64,000 nucleotides of DNA from Thalassospira profundimaris (GTDB taxonomy: Bacteria; Pseudomonadota; Alphaproteobacteria; Rhodospirillales; Thalassospiraceae): contig NZ_JPWI01000013.1 in assembly GCF_003326795.1 (NCBI RefSeq), forward strand, positions 1 through 64,000. The letters run 5' to 3'. Each line of letters begins with the position of its first letter. Positions within the stretch are counted from its first letter, which is position 1. A model generated the notes under the pieces. The model was given only the letters and a program-made list of their open reading frames with translations. It was not told the origin of the DNA and made no database searches. The position numbers and the translations under genes were made by a program. Positions 42,219 through 51,379 of this stretch are shown here, piece after piece.

Positions 42219-44633
42219 ATGAAGAATGGGGGAGCAACCGAACTGCGCAATCGTGGTCGTGTTGCAATTATCGCCAGCGCCCTGATGATGAGCACGGCCC
42301 TTGCGCCGGTGATGTTGGCATCACCGGCAGCCGCACAGGTCGCATCAAAGGGCATTGATGGTCAGTATGATTTTGACATTCCGGCCCAGTCGCTGACGCG
42401 CGCGCTTGCGCAATTCGGGGTGCAGACGGGGTTGCAGGTAACTGTCGATGGCGCGCTTGCCCGCAATGTGGATGCCAGTGCCGTTTCGGGCACCCTGCGC
42501 GCGGGACGTGCGCTTGAAAGCCTGTTGCGCGGGACGGGCTTGACTTATGTCGTGACCGATGACCAGACCATCGTGATTGAGGCAGTCGTCAGCGGCGATG
42601 CCGCCCGGGGCGAGGTTCTTGATCCGGTCCGGGTCGAAGCCAACAGTGCCGAGGCATCCGGTCCGGACACCGCCATCACGGATAGCTTTGTCGCATTGCG
42701 CAGCCGCACGGCATCAAAAACCGACACCCCGGTTCTTGATGATTCCTCGGCCATTTCGGTCGTGACCCAGAAGGAAATGGAAACCCGCAATGTGCAGGAC
42801 ATCCAGCAGGCGGTTTCCTATACGGCCGGTGTCCAGGCCGCCGAATACGGGTCAGATTATCGGTATGACTATGTCCGCATCCGGGGCTTTGGCCAGACGT
42901 CGCTTGGCAGTTATCGCGACGGTCTTCCGGTCCGGGTTTACAATTTCACCAACAGCCGCCCGGAACCCTATGGCTTGCAGCAGATTGATGTTCTTAAGGG
43001 ATCGACATCAAGCCTGTTTGGCCTGAATGGCCCCGGCGGTCTGGTCAATATGACAACCAAACGGCCCGAAGATGTGGCGGCCGGTGAAGTCTTTACCACC
43101 TTTGGGGAAAATCATCTGCGCGCAGGTGGCGATGTTACCGGGCCGGTTGCTGAGGACAGCAACTGGACATATCGTCTGACCGGTCTGTGGCAGGATGCTG
43201 AACGCAGTCAGGATTATTCGCAGGATGACCGTCTTTATCTTGCACCGGCTTTTACCTTTAAGCCCAAGGCAGGCACCGAGCTTACGATCCTGACAAGCTA
43301 TAGCGAACGTGACAGCGGCCTTGGTTATGGATATCCGATCGGGATTGAAACCAGCCGCGATGCGTTTTTCGGTGAACCGGATTTCAACAATTTCGATACC
43401 GAGGAAACCAATATCGGTTATGCGTTTTCGCATCAGATTACCGACAAGCTCGAATTCCGTCAGAATGCGCGCTACACCAATGTCGATCTGACCTATGAGA
43501 CGGTTTACCTTAATGACACCACCCCGCTTGGCAATCGTTATGCCTTTGCGATTTATGGGGAACTGGACCGGTTTGGTGTCGATAACCAGCTGCAATATGA
43601 CACCGCACTCAACGACATGTTTGAGAGCAAGACGCTGATCGGGATTGATTACAACCGCGACCAGAACCGGGAGCTCCGCCGTGACGGTACGGCAACCGCG
43701 ATTGATCCCTATAACCCGTCCTATTGCGGGCTTTCATGCATCACCTTTACCAGCAGTTCCGATACGGAAATCACGCAGGCGACTTATGGGGCCTATGTGC
43801 AGGAACAGCTGACGATTGCTGATGACTGGATTGCCACCGTTGGCGGGCGTTTTGACTATGTGCAGAGTGACACCGACACCATCAGCAGCGGTACGACAAG
43901 CGAACGCGATGATCATAAATTCACATCACGTCTTGGCCTGACCTATAAGGCGACCAGCGAAGTTTCGATCTATGGCAATTATTCGGAATCCTTCCAGCCG
44001 GTCTATTCCGGTCTGGCGTCGCGCCCGGAGGGTGTGAAACCGCAGGAAGGCACGCAATATGAAATCGGCGTGAAGTATCAGCCCGAAGCCATTGATGCCC
44101 TGTTTACCGCCGCCCTGTTTGACCTGACCCAGGAAAACGTGTCGCAGTGGAATTCAGGTACGAGCAGCTATAAGCAGATCGGCGAAATCAATTCGCGCGG
44201 GCTTGAGCTTGAAGGCAAGATGTCACTTGATGAACAGACCAACCTGACACTTGCCTATACCTATCTCGATGCGGAAATCAAAGACGACATTGCCGCAGCC
44301 AATATCGGCAACAGCCCGGCAAACGTGCCTGAACATCAGGCATCGGCATGGCTTGATTACACCATTCCGGGGCAGGGTGCGTTTGGTGACCTGACGCTCG
44401 GTGGTGGCATGCGCTTTACTGGCGAACGCGCACGTAATGACGGCAACACCGAAACACTTGGGAGTTACACGCTGTTTGACGCGGCAATCATTTATGCGGT
44501 CACCGATGATGTCAGCCTGTCGGTCAATGCAACCAACCTGACGGACCGTGAATATGTATCGTCCAACACCTTTGGCAGTCGCTATTACGGCGATGGCCGC
44601 ACAGTACTGGCGACACTGAAATATAGCTGGTAA
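42219..44633 (+). CDS. TonB-dependent siderophore receptor with STN signalling domain
   Basis: The 804-residue outer-membrane receptor has a signal peptide (residues 1-40, ending ASPAAA), an STN domain (about 48-122: YDFDIPAQSLTRALAQFGVQTGLQVTVDGALARNVDASAVSGTLRAGRALESLLRG), a plug (SAISVVTQKEMETRNVQDIQQAVSYTAGVQAAEYGSDYRYDYVRIRGF) and a barrel that ends in LKYSW. The plug motif order is typical of ferrichrome/pyoverdine-type receptors (FhuE/FpvA group). The STN domain contacts FecR to switch on the upstream sigma factor. Iron uptake is the likely role; the siderophore is unknown. Strong terminator follows. Confidence 0.93.
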   Translation: MKNGGATELRNRGRVAIIASALMMSTALAPVMLASPAAAQVASKGIDGQYDFDIPAQSLTRALAQFGVQTGLQVTVDGALARNVDASAVSGTLRAGRALESLLRGTGLTYVVTDDQTIVIEAVVSGDAARGEVLDPVRVEANSAEASGPDTAITDSFVALRSRTASKTDTPVLDDSSAISVVTQKEMETRNVQDIQQAVSYTAGVQAAEYGSDYRYDYVRIRGFGQTSLGSYRDGLPVRVYNFTNSRPEPYGLQQIDVLKGSTSSLFGLNGPGGLVNMTTKRPEDVAAGEVFTTFGENHLRAGGDVTGPVAEDSNWTYRLTGLWQDAERSQDYSQDDRLYLAPAFTFKPKAGTELTILTSYSERDSGLGYGYPIGIETSRDAFFGEPDFNNFDTEETNIGYAFSHQITDKLEFRQNARYTNVDLTYETVYLNDTTPLGNRYAFAIYGELDRFGVDNQLQYDTALNDMFESKTLIGIDYNRDQNRELRRDGTATAIDPYNPSYCGLSCITFTSSSDTEITQATYGAYVQEQLTIADDWIATVGGRFDYVQSDTDTISSGTTSERDDHKFTSRLGLTYKATSEVSIYGNYSESFQPVYSGLASRPEGVKPQEGTQYEIGVKYQPEAIDALFTAALFDLTQENVSQWNSGTSSYKQIGEINSRGLELEGKMSLDEQTNLTLAYTYLDAEIKDDIAAANIGNSPANVPEHQASAWLDYTIPGQGAFGDLTLGGGMRFTGERARNDGNTETLGSYTLFDAAIIYAVTDDVSLSVNATNLTDREYVSSNTFGSRYYGDGRTVLATLKYSW

Positions 44634-44650
44634 GCAAACAGCCTGAGACA

Positions 44651-44682
44651 AAAGGGCGGGGAAATTCCCCGCCCTTTTTGCG
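44651..44682 (+). terminator. Rho-independent terminator after the TonB receptor gene
   Basis: AAAGGGCGGGG pairs with CCCCGCCCTTT across AAATT, followed by a T-run. Confidence 0.92.
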
Positions 44683-44762
44683 TCATTGGCATTTCCGCAG
44701 TCGTATGATAAATTTACGAAACTTCATAATTTCAGATTTCAGCATCCCAAGGAGATTTCAAA

Positions 44763-45350
44763 ATGCGGCGTTCTTCCTTTGTGGCATTTGCCATTGCAAC
44801 GCTGGTGGCAACACCGGCCCTTGCCCATACCGGTGCTGGTACGGTTTCGGGGTTTGCATCGGGCTTTGGGCATCCGGTCGGGGGCCTTGATCATTTGCTG
44901 GCAATGGTTGCGGTTGGCATCCTTGCTTCCCAGCAGGGCGGGAAATCGATCTGGCTGCTGCCGCTGTCCTTTGTCGCGATGATGATTGTCGGTGGCATCC
45001 TTGGTGCTGCCAGCGTGGCCTTGCCGCTGGTTGAGCTTGGCATTGTCGGCTCGGTCATTGTTCTGGGGGCGGTCATTGCCCTTGGCAAACATTTGCCAAC
45101 CGGCGCGGCGATGGCGCTGGTCGGGCTGTTTGCGGTCTTCCATGGTCATGCCCATGGTACGGAAATGCCGACCACGGCAAGCGGCGTTGAATATGGTGTC
45201 GGCTTTGCCCTTGCAACGGCGGCCTTGCATGCGGTCGGTCTTGGTCTGGGCCTGACGGTAAAACAGATTGCGCAGAAAACCGCACCGGTTGCTCTGCGCG
45301 CAGGCGGTGGTGCGATTGCCGCTGCTGGCGTTTTCCTGCTTGCCGCCTGA
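44763..45350 (+). CDS. HupE/UreJ family metal transporter
   Basis: This is a 195-residue HupE/UreJ protein. A signal-type first segment (ATLVATPALAH) is followed by the family signature SGFGHPVGGLDHLLAMVAVG and the His-rich motif VFHGHAHGTEMP, then a last GLGLTVKQIAQK helix. Six membrane segments follow from the hydrophobic pattern. The family takes up nickel or cobalt for hydrogenase, urease or cobalamin enzymes; no such genes lie nearby. A TCGTA...TACGA inverted repeat at 44701-44719 may be an operator. It starts after CCAAGGAG. Confidence 0.9.
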   Translation: MRRSSFVAFAIATLVATPALAHTGAGTVSGFASGFGHPVGGLDHLLAMVAVGILASQQGGKSIWLLPLSFVAMMIVGGILGAASVALPLVELGIVGSVIVLGAVIALGKHLPTGAAMALVGLFAVFHGHAHGTEMPTTASGVEYGVGFALATAALHAVGLGLGLTVKQIAQKTAPVALRAGGGAIAAAGVFLLAA

Positions 45351-45387
45351 TTGGGGCGCGATAGAGCTTCCCAATAACCAAAACAGA

Positions 45388-45425
45388 AACGGCCGCCCTT
45401 CGGAAATGAGGGGCGGCCGTTTTTA
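45388..45425. terminator. Terminator between hupE-like and ABC permease genes
   Basis: AACGGCCGCCC and GGGCGGCCGTT form an 11-bp stem with a 12-base loop, followed by TTTTA. It separates the convergent genes. Confidence 0.85.
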
Positions 45426-45449
45426 TGGGCGTGATGAGGTCAGGTTTGA

Positions 45450-46379
45450 CTATTCACGCAGCTTTTCATGGGCGGGCGCGCCACCGGCACCGCGACCGCG
45501 CTTAAGCGTTGGCAGGGCCAGCATGGCCAGAACAAACAGGCCGGTCGCCAGTTTAAGATCGGGCGGCGGCATGCCAGCTGCCAGACAAAGCGACACCAGC
45601 TGATAGTAGATGATCGCCCCGACAAACGGGGCCAGCAGCTGGCGGAATACCGACTTTTTGCCAACAACCGCCTCGCCGATCATAAGCGCAGCAAGGCCGT
45701 TGATCAGGATGCCAAGACCCATATTCACATCGGCGAAGCCCTGTGACTGAACCATCAGCGCGCCACTGGTTGCCGAAAACGCACTGGCAAGACCAACACC
45801 GACAATGGTCGAAATCCAGACCGAGATGCCCTGTGCCTCGGCCATGGCGGGGTTGGAACCGACCGCGCGAAGGGCTGTGCCCTTTTCGGTTTTGAAGAAC
45901 CAGTTAAGGGCCAGAAACACACCCGCCCCGATGATCCCGGCAATGATGATCTTGCTGACCGGGAAGCCGGGCGTAACAAACGGGGCCCAGTTATAAACCG
46001 TGTCTGAGCCAAAGATCGACAGGTTCGACTTGCCCATGATGCGCAGATTGATGCTGTAAAGCATCGTCATCATCAAAATCCCGGCAAGCAGGGTATGAAT
46101 GCGGAACCGCAAGTGAATAAGCGCAGTACAGCACCCCGCGACAAAGCCACAGGCAAGGGCCGCAATAATCGCCAGTGCCGGATTGACGCCAGCCGCAATC
46201 AGGATACCGCAAACACAGCCGCCCAGCGGATAGGCACCTTCGCTGGTCAGATCGGGGAAATGAAGCGTTCTGAACGGGATCATGATGCCCAGAACCACAA
46301 AGGCCAGAATAAGGCTTTGCGCAAGGGTAACGGGCACAAGGGCGACATAGCTGGTGAAGGTTGAGGAAAGGAATTCCAT
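45450..46379 (-). CDS. ABC transporter permease (TrpX-system type, COG4120)
   Basis: This is a 309-residue permease with eight or nine predicted segments (VALVPVTLAQSLILAFVVLGIMIPFRTLHFPDLTSEGAYPLGG near the N-terminus is characteristic). The family partners with solute-binding proteins of the ABC_sub_bind group, and a gene for one lies in this operon. Some such systems import tryptophan or other aromatic compounds; the substrate here is not known. The gene follows the ATPase by 7 bp and ends the operon. Confidence 0.9.
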   Translation of the reverse strand: MEFLSSTFTSYVALVPVTLAQSLILAFVVLGIMIPFRTLHFPDLTSEGAYPLGGCVCGILIAAGVNPALAIIAALACGFVAGCCTALIHLRFRIHTLLAGILMMTMLYSINLRIMGKSNLSIFGSDTVYNWAPFVTPGFPVSKIIIAGIIGAGVFLALNWFFKTEKGTALRAVGSNPAMAEAQGISVWISTIVGVGLASAFSATSGALMVQSQGFADVNMGLGILINGLAALMIGEAVVGKKSVFRQLLAPFVGAIIYYQLVSLCLAAGMPPPDLKLATGLFVLAMLALPTLKRGRGAGGAPAHEKLRE

Positions 46380-46386
46380 TATATTC

Positions 46387-47166
46387 TTATGCCCCCAGCA
46401 TCATTGCGTCGGTTTTGACCGCGAAATGGTCGACCAGTTTTGCCACCGTGACATTGGCTTTTTCTTCGCCACCGATCTGAAGTTTGACGCGACCGGCATC
46501 AAGCATGATGACGCGATGGCCGTAATCAACCGCGTGCTGCATGTTATGGGTGACCATCAATGTGGTCAGTTTCAGGCTGTCAACGGCGCGCACGGTTGCC
46601 TGCATGACAAGGTCGGCAGTACGCGGATCAAGGGCAGCGGTATGTTCATCAAGCAACAGCAAATCCGGCGATCCGCCAACCGCCATGATCAGCGACAGCG
46701 ACTGACGCTGTCCGCCCGAAAGAAGTTCGACCTTGGTTTCAAGGCGGTTTTCAAGGCCAAGGCCCAGAACCGAAAGCCGTTCCTTGTAATCGGCAAGGCG
46801 CTTGGCATTCAGGCCACGCGCAAGCGTGCGTTTCTTGCTGCGCAATTCGGCAAGCAACATGTTTTCAGCAACCGTCATGCTGGCAGCCGTGCCCAGCATC
46901 GGGTCCTGAAACACCCGGGCGATCCGGGTGGCGCGTTTGTGCACCGGTGTACTGGTGACGTCATCGCCATTGATCAGGATGGCACCGCTATCAAGGGACA
47001 GTGCGCCTGATACGGCATTGAGCATCGTGCTTTTACCAGCCCCGTTCGAGCCGATGACAACGCCGAATTCGCCGGTTTGCAAGGTCAGGTCAAGATTATC
47101 AAGTGCGACCTTTTCGTCGGGTTGCCCGGCATAAAAGGTTTTGCGTGCAGATCGGATTTCAAGCAT
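46387..47166 (-). CDS. ABC transporter ATPase (COG1101 type)
   Basis: This is a 259-residue ATPase with Walker A GSNGAGKST, Q-loop region FQDPMLGTAASMTVAENM, signature LSGGQRQSLSLIMAV, Walker B LLLLDEHTAALDP and the switch His in VTHNM. The start at 47166 has GGGAGA upstream. It powers the importer made with the permease after it and the binding protein before it. It is separated from the binding-protein gene by 340 bp holding an inverted-repeat element and a hairpin. Confidence 0.93.
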   Translation of the reverse strand: MLEIRSARKTFYAGQPDEKVALDNLDLTLQTGEFGVVIGSNGAGKSTMLNAVSGALSLDSGAILINGDDVTSTPVHKRATRIARVFQDPMLGTAASMTVAENMLLAELRSKKRTLARGLNAKRLADYKERLSVLGLGLENRLETKVELLSGGQRQSLSLIMAVGGSPDLLLLDEHTAALDPRTADLVMQATVRAVDSLKLTTLMVTHNMQHAVDYGHRVIMLDAGRVKLQIGGEEKANVTVAKLVDHFAVKTDAMMLGA

Positions 47167-47315
47167 CCGTCTTCTCCCAGGGTCCATTCTTATTCACATA
47201 ATCGTACCGGTTGCCCGGATTTGTGCGGATACGCGGAGCAAAATTGCAGGAAGATGTGAATCTTTCAAGGTTTTGCGACAAAGTCAGCCCGTGCAAATCC
47301 GGGCAATCCGAAGGA

Positions 47316-47411
47316 CACTCGCTAAGAAAGTGAACTCCTACGTCAATCCCCTTGAGCGGGGGACGCCCCGCACTGCGGGTCTTTCCTTGTATTTCGCTTT
47401 CTTAGCGAGTG
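47316..47411. repeat. 96-bp element with 15-bp terminal inverted repeats
   Basis: CACTCGCTAAGAAAG (47316-47330) and its exact complement CTTTCTTAGCGAGTG (47397-47411) bound a 66-bp core. The core has its own GC-rich hairpins (CCCC...GGGG and CCCGC...GCGGG types). No clear target duplication is seen. It could be a MITE-like relic or a structured RNA element inside the ABC operon. Confidence 0.75.
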
Positions 47412-47448
47412 CCGGTACATTCATGTGAATGAGAATGGGCCCAAGCTC

Positions 47449-47486
47449 ATTGGCGCCGCAGGGGGATTGACCCTGACGGCGCCAAT
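47449..47486 (-). terminator. Hairpin after the solute-binding protein gene
   Basis: ATTGGCGCCG and CGGCGCCAAT form a perfect 10-bp stem 22 bp after the stop of the binding-protein gene. It lacks a T-run, so partial termination or mRNA stabilisation fits better than full termination. Confidence 0.65.
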
Positions 47487-47508
47487 GTTTGTTCAAGTCT
47501 GGACGAGC

Positions 47509-48495
47509 TTATTCGACGATGCAGCCGCAATCGTCAAACGATGCCGGAATTTCGATCCCGAATGCCGCAGCAGCCGATTTCGAAATCATCGGCGCATGGG
47601 TTTCATAGGTCGGTGCAGACGGCGGAATGTCAGCCGGTGATTTGCCCTTAAGGATTTCAGCGGCAATCATGCCTGCATTTTTGCCGACCTGGCTGTAATC
47701 AACCGAGAAGCTGGCCGGAACGGTGCCATTGGCAACAGCGGAGCTGTCAGAGTTCACAATCGGAACGCCAATCTGGCGGGCCGCCGCCGAAACAGCGGCA
47801 ATGGCCGGCTGGATCAGGTTCGATGCCGGGGTATAGATGACATCGGCCTTGCCTGCGACCGAGGTAATGCGCTGCTGGATATCGTTGACGTTATCAATAC
47901 CAACCGGAACAACCGAGAAACCGGCAGCCGGTGCCAGGGCTTCGACCTTTTCCAGAAGGGCGGTGTCGTTGGCTTCGCCCGGGTTATAGGGCAGGGCCAG
48001 ACGTTTGGCATCAGGCAGAAGCTTGCGGGTGAATTCCAGAACGGCTGCAATATCCTGAAGATCGGATGCGCCGGTCATGTTGGTGTCGCCTGCTTCCCAG
48101 GACGGCACAAGCTTGGCTGCAACCGGATCGGTGACGGCCGAGAACACAATCGGAATGCCCGAACCGGCCAGCGCCTGTTTGGCGATCTGGGAAACCGGGG
48201 TGGTGATCGTATAGATCAGTTTCGGGTTTTCCGACTGCAGCTTGGTGATCATCTGGGGGACCAGAGACGCATCAAAATTGGTGTGGCTTTCGGAATAGGA
48301 AACGTCCTTGCCCTCGACAAAGCCGTTTGCAGACATGGCTTCCTTGAAGCCTGCAATCGCGGCATTCAGCTGCGGATGTTCGCCAAAATTGGCGATCCCG
48401 ACCTTGATTTCCTCGGCCGATACGCTGGTGACGGATGCGAAAAGGCTGCCTGCCAGGACCAGTCCGGAAAGGAGGCCCGATTTATTCATTTTCAT
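47509..48495 (-). CDS. ABC_sub_bind family solute-binding protein (TrpX-like)
   Basis: The 328-residue protein has a signal peptide (GLVLAGSLFASVTSVSA) and the family pattern: KVGIANFGEHPQLNAAIAGFKEAM, YTITTPVSQIAKQAL, IPIVFSAVTDPVAAKLV, GASDLQDIAAVLEFTRKLLPDAKRLALPYNPGEAND, and TFSVDYSQVG-like ASFSVDYSQVGKNAG. These proteins have a periplasmic-binding type I fold. It is the first gene of the importer operon; the hairpin after it would allow more binding protein than permease to be made, as is common. Confidence 0.92.
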   Translation of the reverse strand: MKMNKSGLLSGLVLAGSLFASVTSVSAEEIKVGIANFGEHPQLNAAIAGFKEAMSANGFVEGKDVSYSESHTNFDASLVPQMITKLQSENPKLIYTITTPVSQIAKQALAGSGIPIVFSAVTDPVAAKLVPSWEAGDTNMTGASDLQDIAAVLEFTRKLLPDAKRLALPYNPGEANDTALLEKVEALAPAAGFSVVPVGIDNVNDIQQRITSVAGKADVIYTPASNLIQPAIAAVSAAARQIGVPIVNSDSSAVANGTVPASFSVDYSQVGKNAGMIAAEILKGKSPADIPPSAPTYETHAPMISKSAAAAFGIEIPASFDDCGCIVE

Positions 48496-48717
48496 TCACT
48501 GAAACTCCCTGATTCTTTCGGGTCGGCATTTGGGGCGCCAACCTTGTGTGCGGATCATGCGAAGTTCCAAGAAGAACGTCAATCCTCTGTATTATTGCCT
48601 ACATATTATTCGAATGCGTTTCGGACGTTGCAAATTTGCAAACCGGTAATTGTCCGGGGCATGGATCGGGCCGACATCCAGACCGGCATTAATCAGGCGT
48701 GCCCGAACATAATGTCA

Positions 48718-49029
48718 TCACGGACGTGATCCCGCTGGTCCGTATGATTTCGGCGTATGCAGGGACATAATCAGGCCTGTCACGATGTTCTGACGATTTT
48801 CAGCCGAGTGCGTTATGTCGGTGAAATTGATCATAACGGTGTCAAGTTTCTCGCGAGCTGCTTCTTTTGACATTGTGCTGAGCTCGTGTGCCACCTGCCA
48901 GGGATCAAGTCCAAGCCTGGCTAACATGGAAAGTGTCGTGACAGGTGTTCCGTTTGAACCTGCGCCGATTTTTGTTTGCAAAAAACGGTCGTATCTTGTG
49001 TCGAGGCCGGTTGGTCTGTTTTCCGTCAT
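48718..49029 (-). CDS. Conserved small protein of unknown function
   Basis: The 103-residue protein has a pattern (RYDRFLQTKIG...NGTPVTTLSMLARLGLDPWQVAHELSTMSKEAAREKLDTVMI) that recurs as an uncharacterised protein in proteobacteria, with an N-terminal FL...NG.P.T.LS.LARL.LDPW core. It is likely cytoplasmic and helical. The ribosome binding site is weak. It begins a group of small genes that reaches to about 54.3 kb. Confidence 0.6.
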   Translation of the reverse strand: MTENRPTGLDTRYDRFLQTKIGAGSNGTPVTTLSMLARLGLDPWQVAHELSTMSKEAAREKLDTVMINFTDITHSAENRQNIVTGLIMSLHTPKSYGPAGSRP

Positions 49030-49169
49030 GCCTGATCAATCCATGAAAATGTCTGCGCAAGGTCTGTGTCGAGAGACCTGATTTAGCCAAGATGGTTAAA
49101 TCGCGTTTTGCTGACATTATGGACCAAGCCGGATCTGGAGGACTTAATGTGGATTAGTCGATCCGTTCA

Positions 49170-49319
49170 TTAAGCTGCTTTGTGCATCTGGTTGGCTTTA
49201 TGTTCTGGCCGAAAAATCCAAAATCCGAAGCCGGTTGCGTCGAGATGGGCGCGGACAATTCTCTTAAAGCTAACCTCGATTAGTTCGTTCGGCTCGCACT
49301 CGTTGTATAAGAATAGTCT
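49170..49319 (-). pseudogene. Possible gene remnant within the 49030-49591 gap
   Basis: This 560-bp gap holds one protein-like frame of 49 codons on the minus strand (reading NELIEVSFKRIVRAHLDA, ending ...KANQMHKAA) that has an upstream stop and no start codon. It may be the 3' end of a decayed gene. The rest shows no gene; the right part is AT-richer and probably promoter DNA for the next gene. Confidence 0.3.
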
Positions 49320-49591
49320 TCATTGAATGTTCTGCGATGCCGGATCGAAGGCTACGAAGTGTGGTCTTGGATTCAGATCAAAAAGGTATCTTCCTGCGGG
49401 CTTTATGCAGGGTCTTTCTGGTCGCCGTATTTTTCAGTAATTTTCCAATCATTTGAAAAATGAGAGGCATGTTCGCCTTCGATATTGCGAGCTCCTCGAG
49501 AGGCAAAAGAGCAATTTTTCATCGATCTCTTTTTGCACACGAAAAAATCCGGACATTCAAGCCATTCATCTTCCTTTCAGGAGGACAAGAC

Positions 49592-49942
49592 ATGAACTAT
49601 CCCGATTGGTTAAAGCCCTATGTTCTTGGTGCGGCTTCCGGTGCAGCTTTTGCAATGGTGGTCGGCTTTACATGGGGAGACTGGAAGACGGGCGGAGATG
49701 CGCGTCAGATGTCAGAAACAATGTCCCATGACAATGTGATTGCGGCGCTAGTGCCGGTTTGTGTTGCCAAGGCAAACGCGGATTCAAATCGCGAAGAAAA
49801 ACTGGAAACGATCCGGGATGCTTCAAGTTACCGCCAACAAGAAGCCGTGATGGACGCTGGTTGGGCGACAATGCCGGGCACAGAAATTCCAAATCGTGAT
49901 CTTGCACAAGCCTGTTTCGATGCTCTTGAACCAGAGCTGTGA
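49592..49942 (+). CDS. Small inner-membrane-anchored protein
   Basis: The 116-residue protein starts after a strong CAGGAGG site. One membrane segment (PYVLGAASGAAFAMVVGFTW, residues 9-28) is followed by a soluble helix-rich domain with two cysteines (VPVCVAKANAD and AQACFDALE). The pattern WG.WKTGG.A..M...... is typical of a small alphaproteobacterial family of unknown role. The next gene follows at 30 bp and may be cotranscribed. Confidence 0.68.
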   Translation: MNYPDWLKPYVLGAASGAAFAMVVGFTWGDWKTGGDARQMSETMSHDNVIAALVPVCVAKANADSNREEKLETIRDASSYRQQEAVMDAGWATMPGTEIPNRDLAQACFDALEPEL

Positions 49943-49971
49943 TAACCGCTGAACTCAAGGAGATAAACACA

Positions 49972-50466
49972 GTGTCTGATGAGAGAAATACCTCTCCCTT
50001 GCCGCCGGAAGCGACAGCTTTGGAACGGCGCGTTCTTGCGCATGAGCGGATATTGCAATCCCTTCTTGCGTTTATGTCACGAAGCGACCCCAAGTTTGTA
50101 GAACATCTGCAGGCCAGGTTCGTTTTACCCATGTCACGGGTGTCTCACGAGCATGACTACAAGGAAACAGACGAATACGCCGAAGATTTCATTCGTGCTG
50201 TCATGCTGCTTGAGGCGAAAGGCCTGTCAGGTGGTGATAAATCCAAACTGAACAGGAGTTCTGCCAACAAACAGCAAGGTGTTATCAGCCCTGCTCACGC
50301 CCCCTATGCAGAGCGTATCGAGCGCACCGGGCGGGTTGAGCGCGTGCAACTGGTCAAGAAGAACAGTATCTGGGAAATCAGTGTGGATGGCGTTTTTCGG
50401 GCGCACTATCATGACCGGGAGCAAGCCCTTGCAGCTGAGGCTCTTGCGAAGCTGGCATTGTCATGA
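49972..50466 (+). CDS. Protein of unknown function (TA-neighbour to transglutaminase genes)
   Basis: The 164-residue protein starts at GTG 49972, with AAGGAG 10 bp upstream, rather than at GTG 49939, which overlaps the preceding stop. The N-terminus is helical (ALERRVLAHERILQSLLAFMSRSDPKFVEHL); the C-terminal part (KKNSIWEISVDGVFRAHYHDREQALAAEALAKLAL) resembles small DUF2188-like beta-alpha modules. No function is known. It lies directly before the transglutaminase-like pair in the same direction. Nothing in the sequence shows a toxin or antitoxin role. Confidence 0.6.
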   Translation: MSDERNTSPLPPEATALERRVLAHERILQSLLAFMSRSDPKFVEHLQARFVLPMSRVSHEHDYKETDEYAEDFIRAVMLLEAKGLSGGDKSKLNRSSANKQQGVISPAHAPYAERIERTGRVERVQLVKKNSIWEISVDGVFRAHYHDREQALAAEALAKLALS

Positions 50467-50521
50467 GTGCTAAGTGCGCGACTGTTCCGATGTGCTGCTC
50501 TGGTTGGTCAGGACAATACAA

Positions 50522-51325
50522 ATGCGCCTAAGCATTGGATGCCATTTTCAGTATGAGCTGCAGCAGATCACACCAATGATTGCCCTGTTGAATGTGCATC
50601 ATTCCCGTGTGGATGATCTGGAGGGCGAAGATTGCCTGCAGACAGTCCCGGAAGTGGTGCAAACGCCATATGTCGACGGGTTCGGGAATATCTGCACGCG
50701 TTTGATAGCGCCGGTTGGAACATTTGTTCTGAAGTCAGATGGAACCATCCTTGATGATGGTTCCGAAGATGAGCCTTGTCAGAACGCGGAACAGCATGCG
50801 GTCGAAGATTTGCCATCGGATGTACTGGTTTATCTGCTTGGCAGCCGGTATTGCGACACAGATCTTCTGTCAAATGAAGCCTGGCGGCTTTTTGAAAATA
50901 CGACACCAGGATCCGTCAGGGTCAAAGCGATATGTGATTTCGTCCATCAACATATTGCGTTTGGATATCTGGACGCACGCGCGACGCGCACAGCGTCCGA
51001 GGCGATGTCCGAACAACGTGGTGTATGCCGCAACTACACACATCTTGCGATCACACTGTGCCGCTGCATGAATATACCGGCGCGATATTGCACCGGATAT
51101 CTTAGCGATATTGGCGAACCTCTTCCGCATCCGAGCGGTGACTTTGATGCATGGATGGAGGTGTATCTTTCGGGCAGATGGTGGGTTTTCGACCCCAGAA
51201 ACAATTCCCCGCGGATCGGGCGTGTCCTGATCGCCAGAGGACGCGATGCGGCCGATGTGCCGTTGCTGCAGACCTTTGGCGAAAGCACGTTGCGTGACTT
51301 CCGGGTGTGGACAGAAGAAATATGA
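50522..51325 (+). CDS. Transglutaminase-like protein with an altered catalytic site
   Basis: The 267-residue protein has a transglutaminase-like core. Cys169 in RGVCRNYTHLA and Asp224 in WWVFDPRNN are in place, but the position that carries the catalytic His in the next gene is Asp209 here (GDFDAWMEVYL). This subfamily is known to vary at the spot, so the reaction may differ or be lost. The N-terminal region (IGCHFQYELQQITPMIALLNVH) is the family's beta domain. Catalytic members cleave peptide or isopeptide bonds in bacteria. No signal peptide. Start ATG 50522 with AGGACA upstream. It precedes a second, complete homologue by 54 bp. Confidence 0.78.
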   Translation: MRLSIGCHFQYELQQITPMIALLNVHHSRVDDLEGEDCLQTVPEVVQTPYVDGFGNICTRLIAPVGTFVLKSDGTILDDGSEDEPCQNAEQHAVEDLPSDVLVYLLGSRYCDTDLLSNEAWRLFENTTPGSVRVKAICDFVHQHIAFGYLDARATRTASEAMSEQRGVCRNYTHLAITLCRCMNIPARYCTGYLSDIGEPLPHPSGDFDAWMEVYLSGRWWVFDPRNNSPRIGRVLIARGRDAADVPLLQTFGESTLRDFRVWTEEI

Positions 51326-51379
51326 TGCGTTGCCAATATGGATCTGAAGAACCCTGTTACGGGGTAGTGGGGCTGTCTT

